Shown: positions 9,169 through 20,251, counted from the first letter of the stretch. The stretch is DNA of 64,000 nucleotides from Rhodocyclales bacterium (GCA_016235745.1 JACRJA010000006.1:41995-105994), one strand, 5' to 3'. Numbers and translations: made by a program. The notes: generated from the sequence alone by a model not told the origin.

Positions 9169-10012
9169 CCGGTGCGGCCGCATTCGCACCGCTTACGGGA
9201 ATGCGCGACTCCAGACGGATGGTGACGCGGCGGTTCTTCTGCCGTCCCTCTTCGGTGGAATTGTCGGCGATGGGGCGCTGCTCGGCGTAACCCACGGCCG
9301 CCAGGCGCGAGGGCGCCACGCCTTCCTGGATGAAGAGCTGCACCACCGCTGCCGCACGCGCCGCCGAGAGCTCCCAGTTGGACGCATAGCGCGCTCCGGG
9401 GCGCAAGGGAACGTTGTCCGTATGCCCTTCCACCCAGATGGGCGCATCGCCCGTGAAGGCGAGCACGCGCGCCATCTGCCGCAGGGCAGCGATCGCCATC
9501 GGCCCGAGCGTGGCCTCGCCGCTGGGAAAGAGGACGCCGGCCTCCATCTCCACCGTCACCCCGAAGGCGCCGTCGTTGATCGAGACCTTTCCGGCTTCGA
9601 TGAGGGGGGAGAGCGCCGAGCGCAACGCCTGTGCGGTCTGGGCCGTGGTCTGGAGCACCTGACGCACTTGCTCCTCCCCTTCACGGGGACCTCCTTCCCC
9701 CTCGCTCTGGCGTTCGGGCGCATCGCGGCGCTGCACCGCCAGGGGCAAGCCCTGCACCACCGCAGGAACGACGGTGTCTTTCCCTTCCTGCACCTGGGGC
9801 GTGACCAGACCGGCGCGGAACGCCTGGCTCAAGGATTCGGAAATGACGCGGTATTTGCCCTCGTTGGCGGAAGTCAGCGCATACATGACCACGAAGAAGG
9901 CAAAGAGCAACGTGATGAAGTCGGCATAGCTCACCAGCCAGCGCTCCAAATTCTCGTGTTCCTCGCCTTTGTTACGGCGTCGGCCCATGGAGAGGCTCCA
10001 TTCAGGATTCAC
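9110..10012 (-). CDS. motB: Flagellar motor stator protein MotB (MotD-type), OmpA-like C-terminus
   Basis: [36 protein letters not shown]; peptidoglycan-binding [10 protein letters not shown]. The start may be internal (MGRRRNKG...). Confidence 0.88.
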   Translation of the reverse strand: MNPEWSLSMGRRRNKGEEHENLERWLVSYADFITLLFAFFVVMYALTSANEGKYRVISESLSQAFRAGLVTPQVQEGKDTVVPAVVQGLPLAVQRRDAPERQSEGEGGPREGEEQVRQVLQTTAQTAQALRSALSPLIEAGKVSINDGAFGVTVEMEAGVLFPSGEATLGPMAIAALRQMARVLAFTGDAPIWVEGHTDNVPLRPGARYASNWELSAARAAAVVQLFIQEGVAPSRLAAVGYAEQRPIADNSTEEGRQKNRRVTIRLESRIPVSGANAAAPASQAVPASGEIGSILPPSP

Positions 10013-10775
10013 TCGGCGGCGTTTTTTCCCCGCTCTCGGCGAGATAGGACTGCATGCGGCTCTCGATCAAGCGCGGGTTGTCCCCCTGGGCCACGCCGAC
10101 GAGGCCATCGACCAGCATCTGCCGCTGGATGATGATATCCCGAATATAGGTGGTGAGCTTCTTCGAAATCGGGATGAACATGAGGTTGGCCAAGCCCACA
10201 CCGTAGATGGTGGCGACGAAGGCCACGGCGATCCCTGCCCCGAGACGGGCAGGATCGGCGAGGTTCTCCATGACGTGGATGAGCCCCATCACGGCGCCGA
10301 GGATGCCGATCGTCGGCGAGTAGCCTCCAGCCGATTCCCACACTTTGGCCCGCAGCTTCATCTGCTCCTCGCTCATGTCGATCTCGGTCTCGAGCACCTC
10401 GCGCATCCGCGTCGGCTCGATGCCGTCGACGAGCAGCTGCAGCCCTTTCTGCACGAAAGGATCGGCCTCGGCAGCGATGCGCGCTTCCAGCGCGAGCAGA
10501 CCGTCGCGCCGGGCGGTACGCCCCCAATCCACCACCTTGCCGATCAGCTCCTGGGGATCCAAAACCGGCGGACGGAAGATCCAAGCCAGCATTTTCACCG
10601 CTCCGATGAAGATACGCAGCGGCGTTTGCAGCAGCACGGCGCCCGTGGTGCCGCCGACGACGATCAAAAAGGCCGTGGGTTGCAGCAGCGAGGAGAGATT
10701 TCCTCCTTCGAGGAACTGGCCGACGATGATCGCCGACAAACCGAGGGCCAGGCCGATGAGGCTGGTGACATCCAT
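10002..10775 (-). CDS. motA: Flagellar motor stator protein MotA (MotC-type)
   Basis: MDVTSLIGLALGLSAIIVGQFLEGGNLSSLLQPTAFLIVVGGTTGAVLLQTPL...GFSPTIGILGAVMGLIHVMENL-like TM3/TM4 region. Confidence 0.9.
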   Translation of the reverse strand: MDVTSLIGLALGLSAIIVGQFLEGGNLSSLLQPTAFLIVVGGTTGAVLLQTPLRIFIGAVKMLAWIFRPPVLDPQELIGKVVDWGRTARRDGLLALEARIAAEADPFVQKGLQLLVDGIEPTRMREVLETEIDMSEEQMKLRAKVWESAGGYSPTIGILGAVMGLIHVMENLADPARLGAGIAVAFVATIYGVGLANLMFIPISKKLTTYIRDIIIQRQMLVDGLVGVAQGDNPRLIESRMQSYLAESGEKTPPSES

Positions 10776-11704
10776 CAGCGCTCCGTCTCACCGGCAGGCG
10801 CCTCGCCGCAGGTCGGCGCGTTCTTGGGCGGACGGCCGCGCCGTCCTCGCGGCAGATGGTCTTCTTTCCCTCCGAGCAGACGCGCGCGCATGCGCAGGAT
10901 CGCCTGGGTGTGCAGCTGCGAGACGCGCGACTCGCTCACCCCCAGCACGGCGCCGATTTCCTTGAAATTGAGCTCGTGTTCGTAGTAGAGCGAGAGCACC
11001 AGTTTCTCTTTCTCCGGCAGACTCTCGATGGTGCGCACGAGCTGGGCGCGCAGCTCGGCCGACTCGGTGAGATCCTGCGGACCGGGTTCGTCGTCGCCCA
11101 GATGCCGTTCGAGGAAATCCTCGCTGTCTTCCGGCTCGCGCATCAGATCGTCGAAGTAGAGGATCTGATGCCCCTTGGCTTGGGTGAGCAGCCGCTGATA
11201 GGCCTCCAGGTCGAGACCCAGCGCCTCGGCCACTTCCCCTTCCGTGGGGTGACGGCCAAGGGACTGCTCGAGCGCCGCGATGGCCTCCTCGACGCGGCGC
11301 ATCTCCTTGCGCACCTGGCGCGGCACCCAGTCGGTCTCGCGCAGGGCATCGATCATCGCCCCGCGGATACGGGCGAGCGCGTAGGTTTCGAATTCGGCGC
11401 GATCGTCGTCGTGATAGCGCTCGATCGCCTCGATCAGACCCATCATGCCGCACTGGATGAGGTCGTCGAGCTCCACGTTCGGCGGCAAGCGGCTCACCAA
11501 ACGCAGGGCGAGGCGCTTCACCATCGGCGCATACGCCTGGACCAACGCCGCCACGTCCGGTTTCCCCGTCTCGTCCACCATCCACGCGATCCTAGGTTTC
11601 GACGGATTGCGCGCTGCCGCGCCGCGCACCAGCCCCGCCCACAAAGGGGATTTTCCCTCAGGCCGGGTTTTTTTGCCAGGGGAGGAGAGGGTCGAAGTCA
11701 GCAT
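10775..11704 (-). CDS. fliA: Flagellar RNA polymerase sigma factor FliA (sigma-28)
   Basis: VKRLALRLVSRLPPNVELDDLIQCGMMGLIEAIERY...FETYALARIRGAMIDALRETDW...LSLYYEHELNFKEIGAVLGVSESRVSQLHTQAILRMR. An alternative start at 11581 (MVDETGKPDV) fits typical FliA length. Confidence 0.93.
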   Translation of the reverse strand: MLTSTLSSPGKKTRPEGKSPLWAGLVRGAAARNPSKPRIAWMVDETGKPDVAALVQAYAPMVKRLALRLVSRLPPNVELDDLIQCGMMGLIEAIERYHDDDRAEFETYALARIRGAMIDALRETDWVPRQVRKEMRRVEEAIAALEQSLGRHPTEGEVAEALGLDLEAYQRLLTQAKGHQILYFDDLMREPEDSEDFLERHLGDDEPGPQDLTESAELRAQLVRTIESLPEKEKLVLSLYYEHELNFKEIGAVLGVSESRVSQLHTQAILRMRARLLGGKEDHLPRGRRGRPPKNAPTCGEAPAGETER

Positions 11705-12483
11705 GATCGCGTCTTCGCCGTCGCAAGGGGCATGGCGGCCGCAGGCCAGCTCGGGGGCAAGGCCATTCCTCCGTCTTCGCCGGACACTTCCTGCCAGGCC
11801 GCGGCATCGAGCGATTCGAGCCGGCACCATCCGGCCAGGCGCAGGGACACCTTGCGCCACCACACCCCTTGGAGTTCGCGCACGAACGCTTCGGCCTCGG
11901 CCGCGTCGCGCCCGCCCACCGTCACTACGCCCAAGCGCGAGCGCCCGTGCAGGGCGGCGTCCTGCGCCCGGGCAAGCGACTCGCGCACGCCATCGGCCGA
12001 CAGTTCCGCCAGGACCACGGCGCTCGGGGCGCTGGTGAGGAAAGGCGAGGCATCGGCCGTCTCGCCGCGGCCGGCGTGCACCAGCACCGTCTCGAAGGGG
12101 CGCAGCAAAGTCTGGAACAGACGCAAGAGGCGCTCGCGCCGCATCTCGTCGAGCAGCGGCAGGGCGAGCGCCGCCGCCTTGACGTTCACATAGCTCACGC
12201 CGCCGGGCAGGGCCACGATGAGACGGATCGCCCGCTCGGTCGAGCCCAGGGCGCTCAGCAGATCGGCGGTGCGGCCAGCGCCGGCCGCCTCGGGCAGCGT
12301 CACGCTGGAGACCGCCTCGTCGACGACGAGCACCGGGCCGCTCGAACGCGCGAGCCGCCGCGCAAGCCGCATCGTGTGATCCGCCCACCCTTTGCCGGTG
12401 GGAAACACCGCGCACACCGCGGGGGGATGCTGCCGGAACAAGCGCCGCAGGGTTCCTGCCTGGTCTCCAAGCATCTCACGCAT
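11698..12483 (-). CDS. Diverged FlhG/FleN (MinD-superfamily)-like protein between flhF and fliA
   Basis: Position flhF-X-fliA; N-term MREMLGDQAGTLRRLFRQHPPAVCAVFPTGKGWADHTMRLARRLA resembles FlhG, but the P-loop is degenerate. Confidence 0.65.
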   Translation of the reverse strand: MREMLGDQAGTLRRLFRQHPPAVCAVFPTGKGWADHTMRLARRLARSSGPVLVVDEAVSSVTLPEAAGAGRTADLLSALGSTERAIRLIVALPGGVSYVNVKAAALALPLLDEMRRERLLRLFQTLLRPFETVLVHAGRGETADASPFLTSAPSAVVLAELSADGVRESLARAQDAALHGRSRLGVVTVGGRDAAEAEAFVRELQGVWWRKVSLRLAGWCRLESLDAAAWQEVSGEDGGMALPPSWPAAAMPLATAKTRSC

Positions 12484-12497
12484 GATGTCCTCCTTGC

Positions 12498-13946
12498 TCA
12501 CGCTCCGACCGCCGCGGCCAGCCACAGCGCCGCCTCGTCGGCGGCCATCGTCAGCCGTTCAGCCCCTGCCCCGCGGAAAGCTCGCTGCAGCAGCCAGGCG
12601 CGGTTGGGCAAATGCAGATCTTCCGGCACGCGCTGCCCGTTGGCGACGTAGTGCACGCGCAGCCGGTGCCGGATCGCCACGTCCAGCGCCGCGGCGATGG
12701 TGGCCGCTTCATCGACCTTGGTGAAGATGCAACCGGCCAAACCTTCGCCGCCGAAGGCGCGGGCGACGTCGTCGAGCGTATCGCCGCGGCTGGTGGCGTT
12801 GAGGCATACGAGCCGGCGCACCGGCCCCGCGCCCATGAGCATGGCCACCTGCTCGGTCACCGCCTTGTCGCGCTGACTCATGCCGATGGTGTCGATGAGC
12901 ACCATGTGCCGGCCGCGCAGCTCGCCCAATGTCGCCCGCAGATCGTTCGCGTCGCGCGCGGCGAACACCGGCACCCCCAGGATACGCCCATAGATGCGCA
13001 GCTGTTCGTGCGCGCCGATGCGGTAGCCGTCGGTGGTGATGAGCGCCACCCGCGCCGCGCCGTGCCGCACCACGCAGCGGGCGGCGATCTTGGCGGTGGT
13101 GGTGGTCTTGCCCACGCCCGTCGGGCCGACGATGGCGTAGACGCCGCCGCGGTCGATCAGGTCGTCGTCGCTGCCGACCGCCTCCAGCCGCGCGCCGAGT
13201 CGCGCCATGGCCGCTTCGCGCGCCGCCTCCCAGTCCTCGGTCGCTTCGATGCGGTCGCACACCTCGCGCGCGAGCGCCGGCGAGAACCCCGCTTCCAGCA
13301 TCTCACCGAGCAGCCGCGCGCGCGCCGGCGCCTTGCGCACCGCCTCGTTCCAGGCGAATCCGGCCAGTTGCCGCTCGATCATCTCCTGAATCTTGCCCAG
13401 TTGCCGCGCGAGCAGAGCGTTTTGCTCCTGCAGCGCCTCGATGCGCGCCTCCACCGCCGGCGCAGCCGGCGGCTCCGCACTCGCCGCGCCGAACCAGCGC
13501 GGTTCGCGCAGGGGTTCCGGCTCCGGCGGCTCCTTGCGCGCCGCCGCCATCGCCCGGCGGATGCGCTCGGCCTCTTCCTCTTCCTTGCGCACGACGTATT
13601 CCGGCGTCTCCATGCGCGGCGGCGCGAACGGCTTGATCTCGGGGGCGCTGCGCCGCTGCGGACCGCGCGAAGAGAGCGTCACCACCGGCTCCTCCTCGGA
13701 GGAAGCGGCCTGGGCATAGGCGGCCGCCGCGCGATGCCCCCCTTTTGCCGGCTCTGGCGGACGCGCCGGCGCAGAGGCGGACGAGGCACCGGGCAGCGCC
13801 CCCACCGCTTCGGCGGGCAGCGCCAGGATCTCGACCCCTCCTTCGACGGGCCGGTTCGCCAGAACGATCGCATCCGCCCCCAGTTCCTGCTTGAGCTGGC
13901 GCAATGCCTCCCGTGCCGTCGGCGCGAAATACCGTTTGACGTCCAT
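12498..13946 (-). CDS. flhF: Flagellar biosynthesis SRP-type GTPase FlhF
   Basis: MDVKRYFAPTAREALRQLKQELGADAIVLANR; GTPase [37 protein letters not shown]. Confidence 0.95.
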   Translation of the reverse strand: MDVKRYFAPTAREALRQLKQELGADAIVLANRPVEGGVEILALPAEAVGALPGASSASAPARPPEPAKGGHRAAAAYAQAASSEEEPVVTLSSRGPQRRSAPEIKPFAPPRMETPEYVVRKEEEEAERIRRAMAAARKEPPEPEPLREPRWFGAASAEPPAAPAVEARIEALQEQNALLARQLGKIQEMIERQLAGFAWNEAVRKAPARARLLGEMLEAGFSPALAREVCDRIEATEDWEAAREAAMARLGARLEAVGSDDDLIDRGGVYAIVGPTGVGKTTTTAKIAARCVVRHGAARVALITTDGYRIGAHEQLRIYGRILGVPVFAARDANDLRATLGELRGRHMVLIDTIGMSQRDKAVTEQVAMLMGAGPVRRLVCLNATSRGDTLDDVARAFGGEGLAGCIFTKVDEAATIAAALDVAIRHRLRVHYVANGQRVPEDLHLPNRAWLLQRAFRGAGAERLTMAADEAALWLAAAVGA

Positions 13947-14026
13947 CTGGCTGCTCCCCGATACGCGGGCCGTCCGGTCGGCCCCTCGATCCCATTATCG
14001 GTGGAGGCTCCTCTTTCCGTCGCACG

Positions 14027-14053
14027 AAAAAAGCGGGGTAAACCCCGCTTTTC
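14027..14053 (-). terminator. Rho-independent terminator between flhA and flhF
   Basis: aaaaaagcggggtaaaccccgctttt: 7-bp stem AGCGGGG/CCCCGCT, TTTTTT tract on the minus strand. Confidence 0.75.
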
Positions 14054-14077
14054 TCACACTCCCGTCTGCTGCCGACA

Positions 14078-16186
14078 TCACCCTGCAGGCGAACCGATCA
14101 TCTCCACGATCTCGATGGAGCGCTCCTCGGGCATCTCGCTGGTGGAGATCACGCGCAGCGTCGGTACCGAACGGCGCAAGAAACGCGCGAGCAGCCAGCG
14201 CAGCTGCGGCGGCACGAGCAGGATGGGCGCCTGCCCCTGCTGCTCCAGACGCTGCGCCGCCGCCCCCGTCTGGCGCAGCAAGGCATCGGCCAGCCCCGGC
14301 TCGATCGCCCCGGCCTTGCCGCCGCCCGCGCCCACCGCCTGCATCAGGATGCGCTCGAGCGCCGGGTCGAGCATGAGCACCGGCACCTTGCCGCTGCCGG
14401 GGGTGAGCGACTGCACGATGGCCCGCCCCAGCGCCTCGCGCACCCGGCTGGTGAGCTCCACCGGATCCTGCGTTTTCGCTGCCCACTCGGCCAGCGTCTC
14501 GAGGATGGTGCGCATGTCGCGGATCGCCACCCCTTCTTCGAGCAGATATTGCAGCACCTTCTGCACCGTGGCCACGGGCACCACCGTGGGCACCAGATCC
14601 TCGACGAGCTTGGGCGACTCCTTCTTGATGCGATCGAGCAGCGCCTGCGTCTCCTCGCGGCCCAGCAATTCGGCTGCATGCTCGACCAGCACCTGGTTGA
14701 GGTGCGTGGCGATGACGGTTGCCGCATCGACCACCGTATAACCCAGCGCGTGCGCCCGCTCCCGCAGCGCGGCGTCGATCCACTGCGCCGGCAGACCGAA
14801 GGCCGGATCCTTGCCCGGACGCCCCTCGATGGTGCCGAGCACCTGCCCCGGATTGATCGCCAGAAACTGCCCCGGATAGACCTCGCCAGCGCCGATCTCC
14901 ACCCCCTTGAGCAGGATGCGATAGGCGTTGGGCCGCAGCTCGAGGTTGTCGCGGATGTGCACCGGCGTCGGCAGGAAACCCACTTCCTGGGCGAAGCGCT
15001 TGCGCAAGCCCCGGATGCGCTTCAAGAGCTCCCCGCCCTGCGCTTGGTCGACGAGCGGAATCAGGCGATAGCCCACCTCCAGGCCCAGGACGTCTACCGG
15101 CTGCACGTCGTCCCAGCTCGCCTCCACCGCTTCTTCCCTCGGCGGCGGAGGAACCGCCTCGGCCGCCGCCGGCGCCGCCTCCTCCCGCTCCTGGGTCCAG
15201 CGTTTCCAGGCAAGCCACCCCAGGCCGCCACCGATGAGCAGGAAGACGAAGTTCGGCATCCCGGGAATCATGCCGAGCAGCACGAGGATGCCCGCGGAAA
15301 GCGCCAGCACCCGGGGGTTGGTGAACACCTGCTGGATCATGAGGCCGCCCAGATCCATCGACTCCTCGCCCACCCGCGCCATCACCATGCCAGCGGCGAT
15401 CGACACCATGAGCGCCGGGATCTGCGCCACCAGACCGTCGCCGATGGTCAGGATCACGTAGGCATCGATCGCGCGCGACAGATCCATGCCGTGTCCGACC
15501 ACCCCTACGATGAGCCCGCCGATGATGTTGATGAACAGGATGAGGATGCCGGCCACCGCGTCGCCGCGCACGAATTTCGAGGCACCGTCCATCGCGCCAT
15601 AGAAATCCGCCTCCTGCGCGATCTCCTTGCGCCGGCTGCGCGCCTGCGCCTCATCGATGAGACCGGCGTTCAGATCCGCATCGATCGCCATCTGCTTGCC
15701 GGGCATGGCGTCGAGCGTGAAGCGCGCGCTCACCTCGGCGATGCGCCCGGCGCCCTTGGTGATCACCACGAAGTTGATGATCACCAGGATGACGAACACC
15801 ACGATGCCGATGGCCATGTTGCCGCCGACGAGGAAATGCCCGAAGGATTCGATCACCCGCCCGGCCGCATCCGGCCCCGTGTGGCCATGCAGCAGCACCA
15901 CCCGGGTCGAGGCCACGTTCAGCGACAGGCGCAGCAGCGTGGTCACCAAGAGCACCGTGGGAAAGACCGAAAAATCCAGCGGACGCACGGTGTACATCGC
16001 CACCAGCAGCACCACCACCGACATGGCGATGTTGAAGGTGAAGAAGAGATCGAGCGCGAAGGGCGGCAGCGGCAGCACCATCATCGCCAGCACGGCGAAG
16101 ATGAACACCGGCGCGGCCAGCAGCCGCAGCTTCGCCGGCACGAACCACGTCCGCCAATCGATCAAGGCCCGCTCACCTGCTGCCAT
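14078..16186 (-). CDS. flhA: Flagellar biosynthesis protein FlhA
   Basis: VLAMMVLPLPPFALDLFFTFNIAMSVVVLLVAMY...FPTVLLVTTLLRLSLNVASTRVVL...RFTLDAMPGKQMAIDADLNAGLI. Confidence 0.97.
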   Translation of the reverse strand: MAAGERALIDWRTWFVPAKLRLLAAPVFIFAVLAMMVLPLPPFALDLFFTFNIAMSVVVLLVAMYTVRPLDFSVFPTVLLVTTLLRLSLNVASTRVVLLHGHTGPDAAGRVIESFGHFLVGGNMAIGIVVFVILVIINFVVITKGAGRIAEVSARFTLDAMPGKQMAIDADLNAGLIDEAQARSRRKEIAQEADFYGAMDGASKFVRGDAVAGILILFINIIGGLIVGVVGHGMDLSRAIDAYVILTIGDGLVAQIPALMVSIAAGMVMARVGEESMDLGGLMIQQVFTNPRVLALSAGILVLLGMIPGMPNFVFLLIGGGLGWLAWKRWTQEREEAAPAAAEAVPPPPREEAVEASWDDVQPVDVLGLEVGYRLIPLVDQAQGGELLKRIRGLRKRFAQEVGFLPTPVHIRDNLELRPNAYRILLKGVEIGAGEVYPGQFLAINPGQVLGTIEGRPGKDPAFGLPAQWIDAALRERAHALGYTVVDAATVIATHLNQVLVEHAAELLGREETQALLDRIKKESPKLVEDLVPTVVPVATVQKVLQYLLEEGVAIRDMRTILETLAEWAAKTQDPVELTSRVREALGRAIVQSLTPGSGKVPVLMLDPALERILMQAVGAGGGKAGAIEPGLADALLRQTGAAAQRLEQQGQAPILLVPPQLRWLLARFLRRSVPTLRVISTSEMPEERSIEIVEMIGSPAG

Positions 16187-16210
16187 CGCCTCGCTCCGTC
16201 GCTGCGCTCA

Positions 16211-17380
16211 TCACGCTCCATGCTCCCCGTCTTCCTCCGTCTCCGCCACTTCGCCCGGATCGAGCTCCGGCGGCACCGGCACCTCCTGCGGCGGCTGCGG
16301 CTTGGGTCCGCCCACGGCCATCCAGCGATCCAATTGAAACACATAAGCGAGGATCTCGGCCACCGCCGCGAAGAGCGTGGGCGGAATCGTCTGGCCGATG
16401 TCGACGTGGGCGTAGAGCGCCCGCGCCAAGGGCGGCGCCTCTACCCGCGGCACCTCGGCGTCCTCGGCGAGTTCGCGGATCTTCTGCGCGATCACCCCCC
16501 GGCCCTTGGCCACCACCACGGGCGCGGCCATGGTTTTTTGATCGTACTTCAAGGCCACGGCGAAATGCGTCGGGTTGGTCACCACCACGTCGGCCTTGGG
16601 CACCTCCTCCATCATGCGCTTGCGCGCCATTTCGCGCTGCATCGAACGGATGCGCGCCTTGAGGTGCGGATCCCCTTCCTGTTCCTTGTATTCCTGCTTG
16701 ACTTCTTCCTTGGTCATGCGCAGGTTCTTGTAGTACTGCCACAACTGGAATGGGACATCCACCGCCGTGATCAAGGCGAGCCCCGCCACGATCAGCACCG
16801 CCCCGAAGACCATCTCGTGCAGAAAACTCGCCGCCGCCTCCGTCAGCGGCAGCGACCCCAGGGAGAGCACGACGTCGCGCTCCCGGCGAAAAGTCACCCA
16901 CACCATCCCCGCCACCGCCGCCACCTTCAGCAGGGACTTCACCACCTCCATCACCCCTTGCAGCGAAAACATGCGGCGCAGGCCGTTCAGCGGATTGAGC
17001 CGATCCAGGCGCAAACTCAAGACCTTGGGCGAGAACACCAGGCCGCCCAGCAGAACCGGACCGGCCACCGCCGCCACCAGCAAGACGAGAAAGATCGGCG
17101 CGAAGGTGAGCAGCGACTCGACGAACACCCGGCGCAGCAGCCATAACACGCGAACCGGATCGAAGGCCGTATCGTGCTCGAACGCAAACCCCTCGGCGAG
17201 GACCCGCACCCAACGCCGCCCCATCCATTCCCCGGCGAGCAACAGCGTCATGACGCCGGCGAAGAGCACGAGAAAGGTCCCGAGTTCGCGCGAATGCGGC
17301 ACCTGCCCTTCTTCGCGCGCCTGTTCGAGCCGCCGCGCCGAAGGCTGTTCGGTTTTTTCGAGATCGCTCTCTTCGGCCAC
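16211..17380 (-). CDS. flhB: Flagellar biosynthesis protein FlhB
   Basis: MAEESDLEKTEQPSARRLEQAREEGQVPHSREL; autocleavage motif VVTNPTHFAVALKYD. Confidence 0.97.
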   Translation of the reverse strand: MAEESDLEKTEQPSARRLEQAREEGQVPHSRELGTFLVLFAGVMTLLLAGEWMGRRWVRVLAEGFAFEHDTAFDPVRVLWLLRRVFVESLLTFAPIFLVLLVAAVAGPVLLGGLVFSPKVLSLRLDRLNPLNGLRRMFSLQGVMEVVKSLLKVAAVAGMVWVTFRRERDVVLSLGSLPLTEAAASFLHEMVFGAVLIVAGLALITAVDVPFQLWQYYKNLRMTKEEVKQEYKEQEGDPHLKARIRSMQREMARKRMMEEVPKADVVVTNPTHFAVALKYDQKTMAAPVVVAKGRGVIAQKIRELAEDAEVPRVEAPPLARALYAHVDIGQTIPPTLFAAVAEILAYVFQLDRWMAVGGPKPQPPQEVPVPPELDPGEVAETEEDGEHGA

Positions 17381-17484
17381 GCCGTGGCCCTCCCACTACC
17401 CGACCCGCTCATGATCGCAGCCGCGGCGGCAAGGTCAACGGCGAAAAAACGCCCCCGGGGAACGGCATTTCCCCTGTTTGGACG

Positions 17485-17522
17485 TAAAAAAAGCGGGAAC
17501 CAGCCCGTTTGCCGGTTCCCGC
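17485..17522 (-). terminator. Rho-independent terminator of clpB
   Basis: aaaaaaagcgggaaccagcccgtttgccggttcccgc: 9-bp perfect stem GCGGGAACC/GGTTCCCGC followed by a T tract on the minus strand, 20 bp past the clpB stop. Confidence 0.85.
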
Positions 17523-17542
17523 CATTTTCCAAAGAGAAGCGA

Positions 17543-20122
17543 TCAGGCTTTGTCGAAGTGGAAAATGCCGTGCTCCACCGTGACGCGGATCGTGTCCTTC
17601 GGCCCGAAGCGGCCTTCGAGGATCGCCTTGGCGAGCGGGTTCTCGATGAGGTCCTGGATCGCCCGCTTCAACGGCCGCGCCCCATAGACCGGGTCGTAGC
17701 CCGCCTTGGCGAGTTCGCGCAAAGCCTCTTCCGTCACCTCCAGGGCCATGTCCATGCGCGCGAGCCGCGCTTCGAGCCGGCGCAGCTGGATGCGCGCCAC
17801 CCCGGCGATGTGCTCCTCGGCCAGCGGATGGAACACCACCACCTCGTCGATGCGGTTGAGGAACTCGGGCCGGAAGAACCCCCGCACCTCGGCGAGCACC
17901 GCGAGCTTGATCACCTGGTAGTCGTCGCCGGCCATCTGCATGATGCGCTGGCTGCCGAGGTTGGACGTCATCACGATCACCGTGTTGCGGAAGTCCACCG
18001 TGCGCCCCTGCCCGTCGGTGAGCCGCCCATCGTCGAGCACCTGCAGCAGCACGTTGAACACGTCCGGGTGCGCTTTCTCCACCTCGTCGAAGAGGATCAC
18101 GCTATAGGGCTTACGCCGCACCTGCTCGGTGAGATAGCCCCCTTCCTCGTAGCCGACGTAGCCCGGAGGCGCGCCGATGAGCCGGGCCACGGAGTGCTTC
18201 TCCATGTACTCGCTCATGTCGACGCGGATCATGTGATCCTCGGAATCGAAGAGGAAGTCGGCGAGCGCCTTGCACAGCTCCGTCTTCCCCACCCCCGTGG
18301 GCCCGAGGAAGAGGAAGGAGCCGATGGGACGGTTCTCGTCGCCCAGCCCGGCGCGCGAGCGGCGAATCGCATCGCAGACCAGCCGCACCGCCTCGTCCTG
18401 CCCCACCACCCGCTGATGCAGATGATCTTCCATTTTGAGGAGCTTTTCGCGCTCGCTCTGCATCATCTTGCTCACCGGGATGCCGGTCATGCGCGAGACC
18501 ACCTCGGCGATCTCCTCGGCCCCCACCTGGGTACGCAGGAGCTTGAAGGGCGCGCCGGATTTCTCGGCCTCCTCGGCCTTTTTCAGCTCGGCCTCGAGCT
18601 GCGGCAGCTGGCCGTACTGGATCTCGGCCACCTTGTCGAGCATCCCCTTGCGCTGGAATTCCAGCATCTGCGCGCGCAGCCGGTCGATCTCTTCCTTGAG
18701 GTGTTTGGTGCCCTGGATGCGCGCCTTCTCGGCCTTCCACACCTCTTCGAGCTCGCTGTACTCTTTTTGCAGCCGTTCGAGCTCCTCCTCGATGAGCTTC
18801 AGGCGCCGCTGCGAAGCCTCGTCTTTCTCCTTCTTCACCGCTTCGCGCTCGATCTTGAGCTGGATGATGCGCCGTTCGAGCTTATCGAGCGCCTCGGGCT
18901 TGGAATCGATCTCCATCTTGATGCGCGCGGCCGCCTCGTCGATGAGGTCGATCGCCTTGTCCGGCAGAAAACGGTCGGTGATATAGCGGTGCGACAGCTC
19001 GGCCGCGGCGACGATGGCCGGGTCGGTGATCTCCACCCCGTGGTGGATCTCGTACTTCTCCTGCAGCCCGCGCAAGATGGCGATGGTCTGCTCGACGGAG
19101 GGCTCATCGACCATCACTTTCTGGAAACGGCGCTCGAGTGCGGCGTCCTTCTCGATGTACTTGCGATACTCATCGAGCGTGGTCGCGCCGATGCAGTGCA
19201 GCTCGCCGCGCGCCAGGGCGGGCTTGAGCATGTTGCCCGCATCGAGCGCCCCTTCGGCCTTGCCCGCGCCCACCACGGTGTGGATCTCGTCGATGAAGAG
19301 GATGATGCGCCCTTCTTCCTTGGTGATCTCGGTGAGAATGGACTTGAGGCGCTCCTCGAACTCACCGCGGTACTTGGCCCCGGCAATGAGCGCGGCCATG
19401 TCGAGCGCCAGGATGCGCTTGTCGCGCAAGCTCTCGGGAACCTCGCCGTTGACGATGCGCTGCGCCAGCCCCTCGACGATGGCCGTCTTGCCCACGCCCG
19501 GCTCGCCGATGAGCACGGGGTTGTTCTTGGTGCGCCGCTGCAAAATCTGGATGGTGCGCCGGATCTCGTCGTCGCGCCCGATCACCGGATCGAGCTTGGC
19601 ACGCCGCGCCCGCTCGGTGAGGTCGATGGTGTATTTCTCCAGCACCCCGCGCATCGCCTCGGCCTCGGGCGTCTCCACCTTCTGGCCGCCGCGCATCTGC
19701 TCGATGGCCGTCTCCAGCGCCTTGCGGTTCAAGCCGTGCTCGCGCGCGATGCGCCCCGTCTCGCCCTTGTCTTCCGTGAGCGCCAACAGGAACATCTCGG
19801 TGGCGATGTACGGATCGCCGCGCTTCTGCGCCTCGCGGTCGGTGAGGTTCAGAAGATTGGCCAGATCGCGCCCGATCTGCACCTCGCCGCCGGTGCCCTG
19901 CACCTGGGGCAGCGCCTCGATCGCCTTGTGCAAGGCCGCCTTGAGCCCGGCCACATTGACGCCGGCGCGCTGCAGCAGGCTCACGCTCGAGCCGTCTTCC
20001 TGCTCGAGCAGCGCCAGCAGCAGATGCTGCGGCTCGATGAACTGGTTGTCGTGCCCCACCGCGATGCTCTGCGCCTCTTGCAGCGCCTGCTGGAACTTGG
20101 TGGTGAGCTTGTCGAATCTCAT
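17543..20122 (-). CDS. clpB: ATP-dependent disaggregase ClpB
   Basis: 859 aa; [39 protein letters not shown]; two AAA+ modules [15 protein letters not shown] and [15 protein letters not shown]; coiled-coil M domain. Confidence 0.97.
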   Translation of the reverse strand: MRFDKLTTKFQQALQEAQSIAVGHDNQFIEPQHLLLALLEQEDGSSVSLLQRAGVNVAGLKAALHKAIEALPQVQGTGGEVQIGRDLANLLNLTDREAQKRGDPYIATEMFLLALTEDKGETGRIAREHGLNRKALETAIEQMRGGQKVETPEAEAMRGVLEKYTIDLTERARRAKLDPVIGRDDEIRRTIQILQRRTKNNPVLIGEPGVGKTAIVEGLAQRIVNGEVPESLRDKRILALDMAALIAGAKYRGEFEERLKSILTEITKEEGRIILFIDEIHTVVGAGKAEGALDAGNMLKPALARGELHCIGATTLDEYRKYIEKDAALERRFQKVMVDEPSVEQTIAILRGLQEKYEIHHGVEITDPAIVAAAELSHRYITDRFLPDKAIDLIDEAAARIKMEIDSKPEALDKLERRIIQLKIEREAVKKEKDEASQRRLKLIEEELERLQKEYSELEEVWKAEKARIQGTKHLKEEIDRLRAQMLEFQRKGMLDKVAEIQYGQLPQLEAELKKAEEAEKSGAPFKLLRTQVGAEEIAEVVSRMTGIPVSKMMQSEREKLLKMEDHLHQRVVGQDEAVRLVCDAIRRSRAGLGDENRPIGSFLFLGPTGVGKTELCKALADFLFDSEDHMIRVDMSEYMEKHSVARLIGAPPGYVGYEEGGYLTEQVRRKPYSVILFDEVEKAHPDVFNVLLQVLDDGRLTDGQGRTVDFRNTVIVMTSNLGSQRIMQMAGDDYQVIKLAVLAEVRGFFRPEFLNRIDEVVVFHPLAEEHIAGVARIQLRRLEARLARMDMALEVTEEALRELAKAGYDPVYGARPLKRAIQDLIENPLAKAILEGRFGPKDTIRVTVEHGIFHFDKA

Positions 20123-20158
20123 GAAGGACTCCGTCGAAGGAAAGTGATCGATGCCCTG

Positions 20159-20188
20159 TATATAGGCTCCGAGTAGGGGAAATTCAAG
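20159..20188 (-). promoter_or_regulatory. Candidate heat-shock (sigma-32) promoter of clpB
   Basis: Minus strand CTTGAA...GCCTATATA upstream of clpB; CTTGAA matches the sigma-32 -35, the -10 match is partial. Confidence 0.4.
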
Positions 20189-20251
20189 ACCGGCGGCGAA
20201 AAAATGTCAATCGATTTAGACGATGGCATTGTGCACCGCATCACTTTTTTC

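Noticed and set aside
14549-17146. 865-aa plus-strand His/Arg-rich ORF
   Set aside because: Antisense to flhA/flhB; artefact of codon bias.
17174-20176. 1000-aa plus-strand ORF
   Set aside because: Antisense to clpB; composition artefact.
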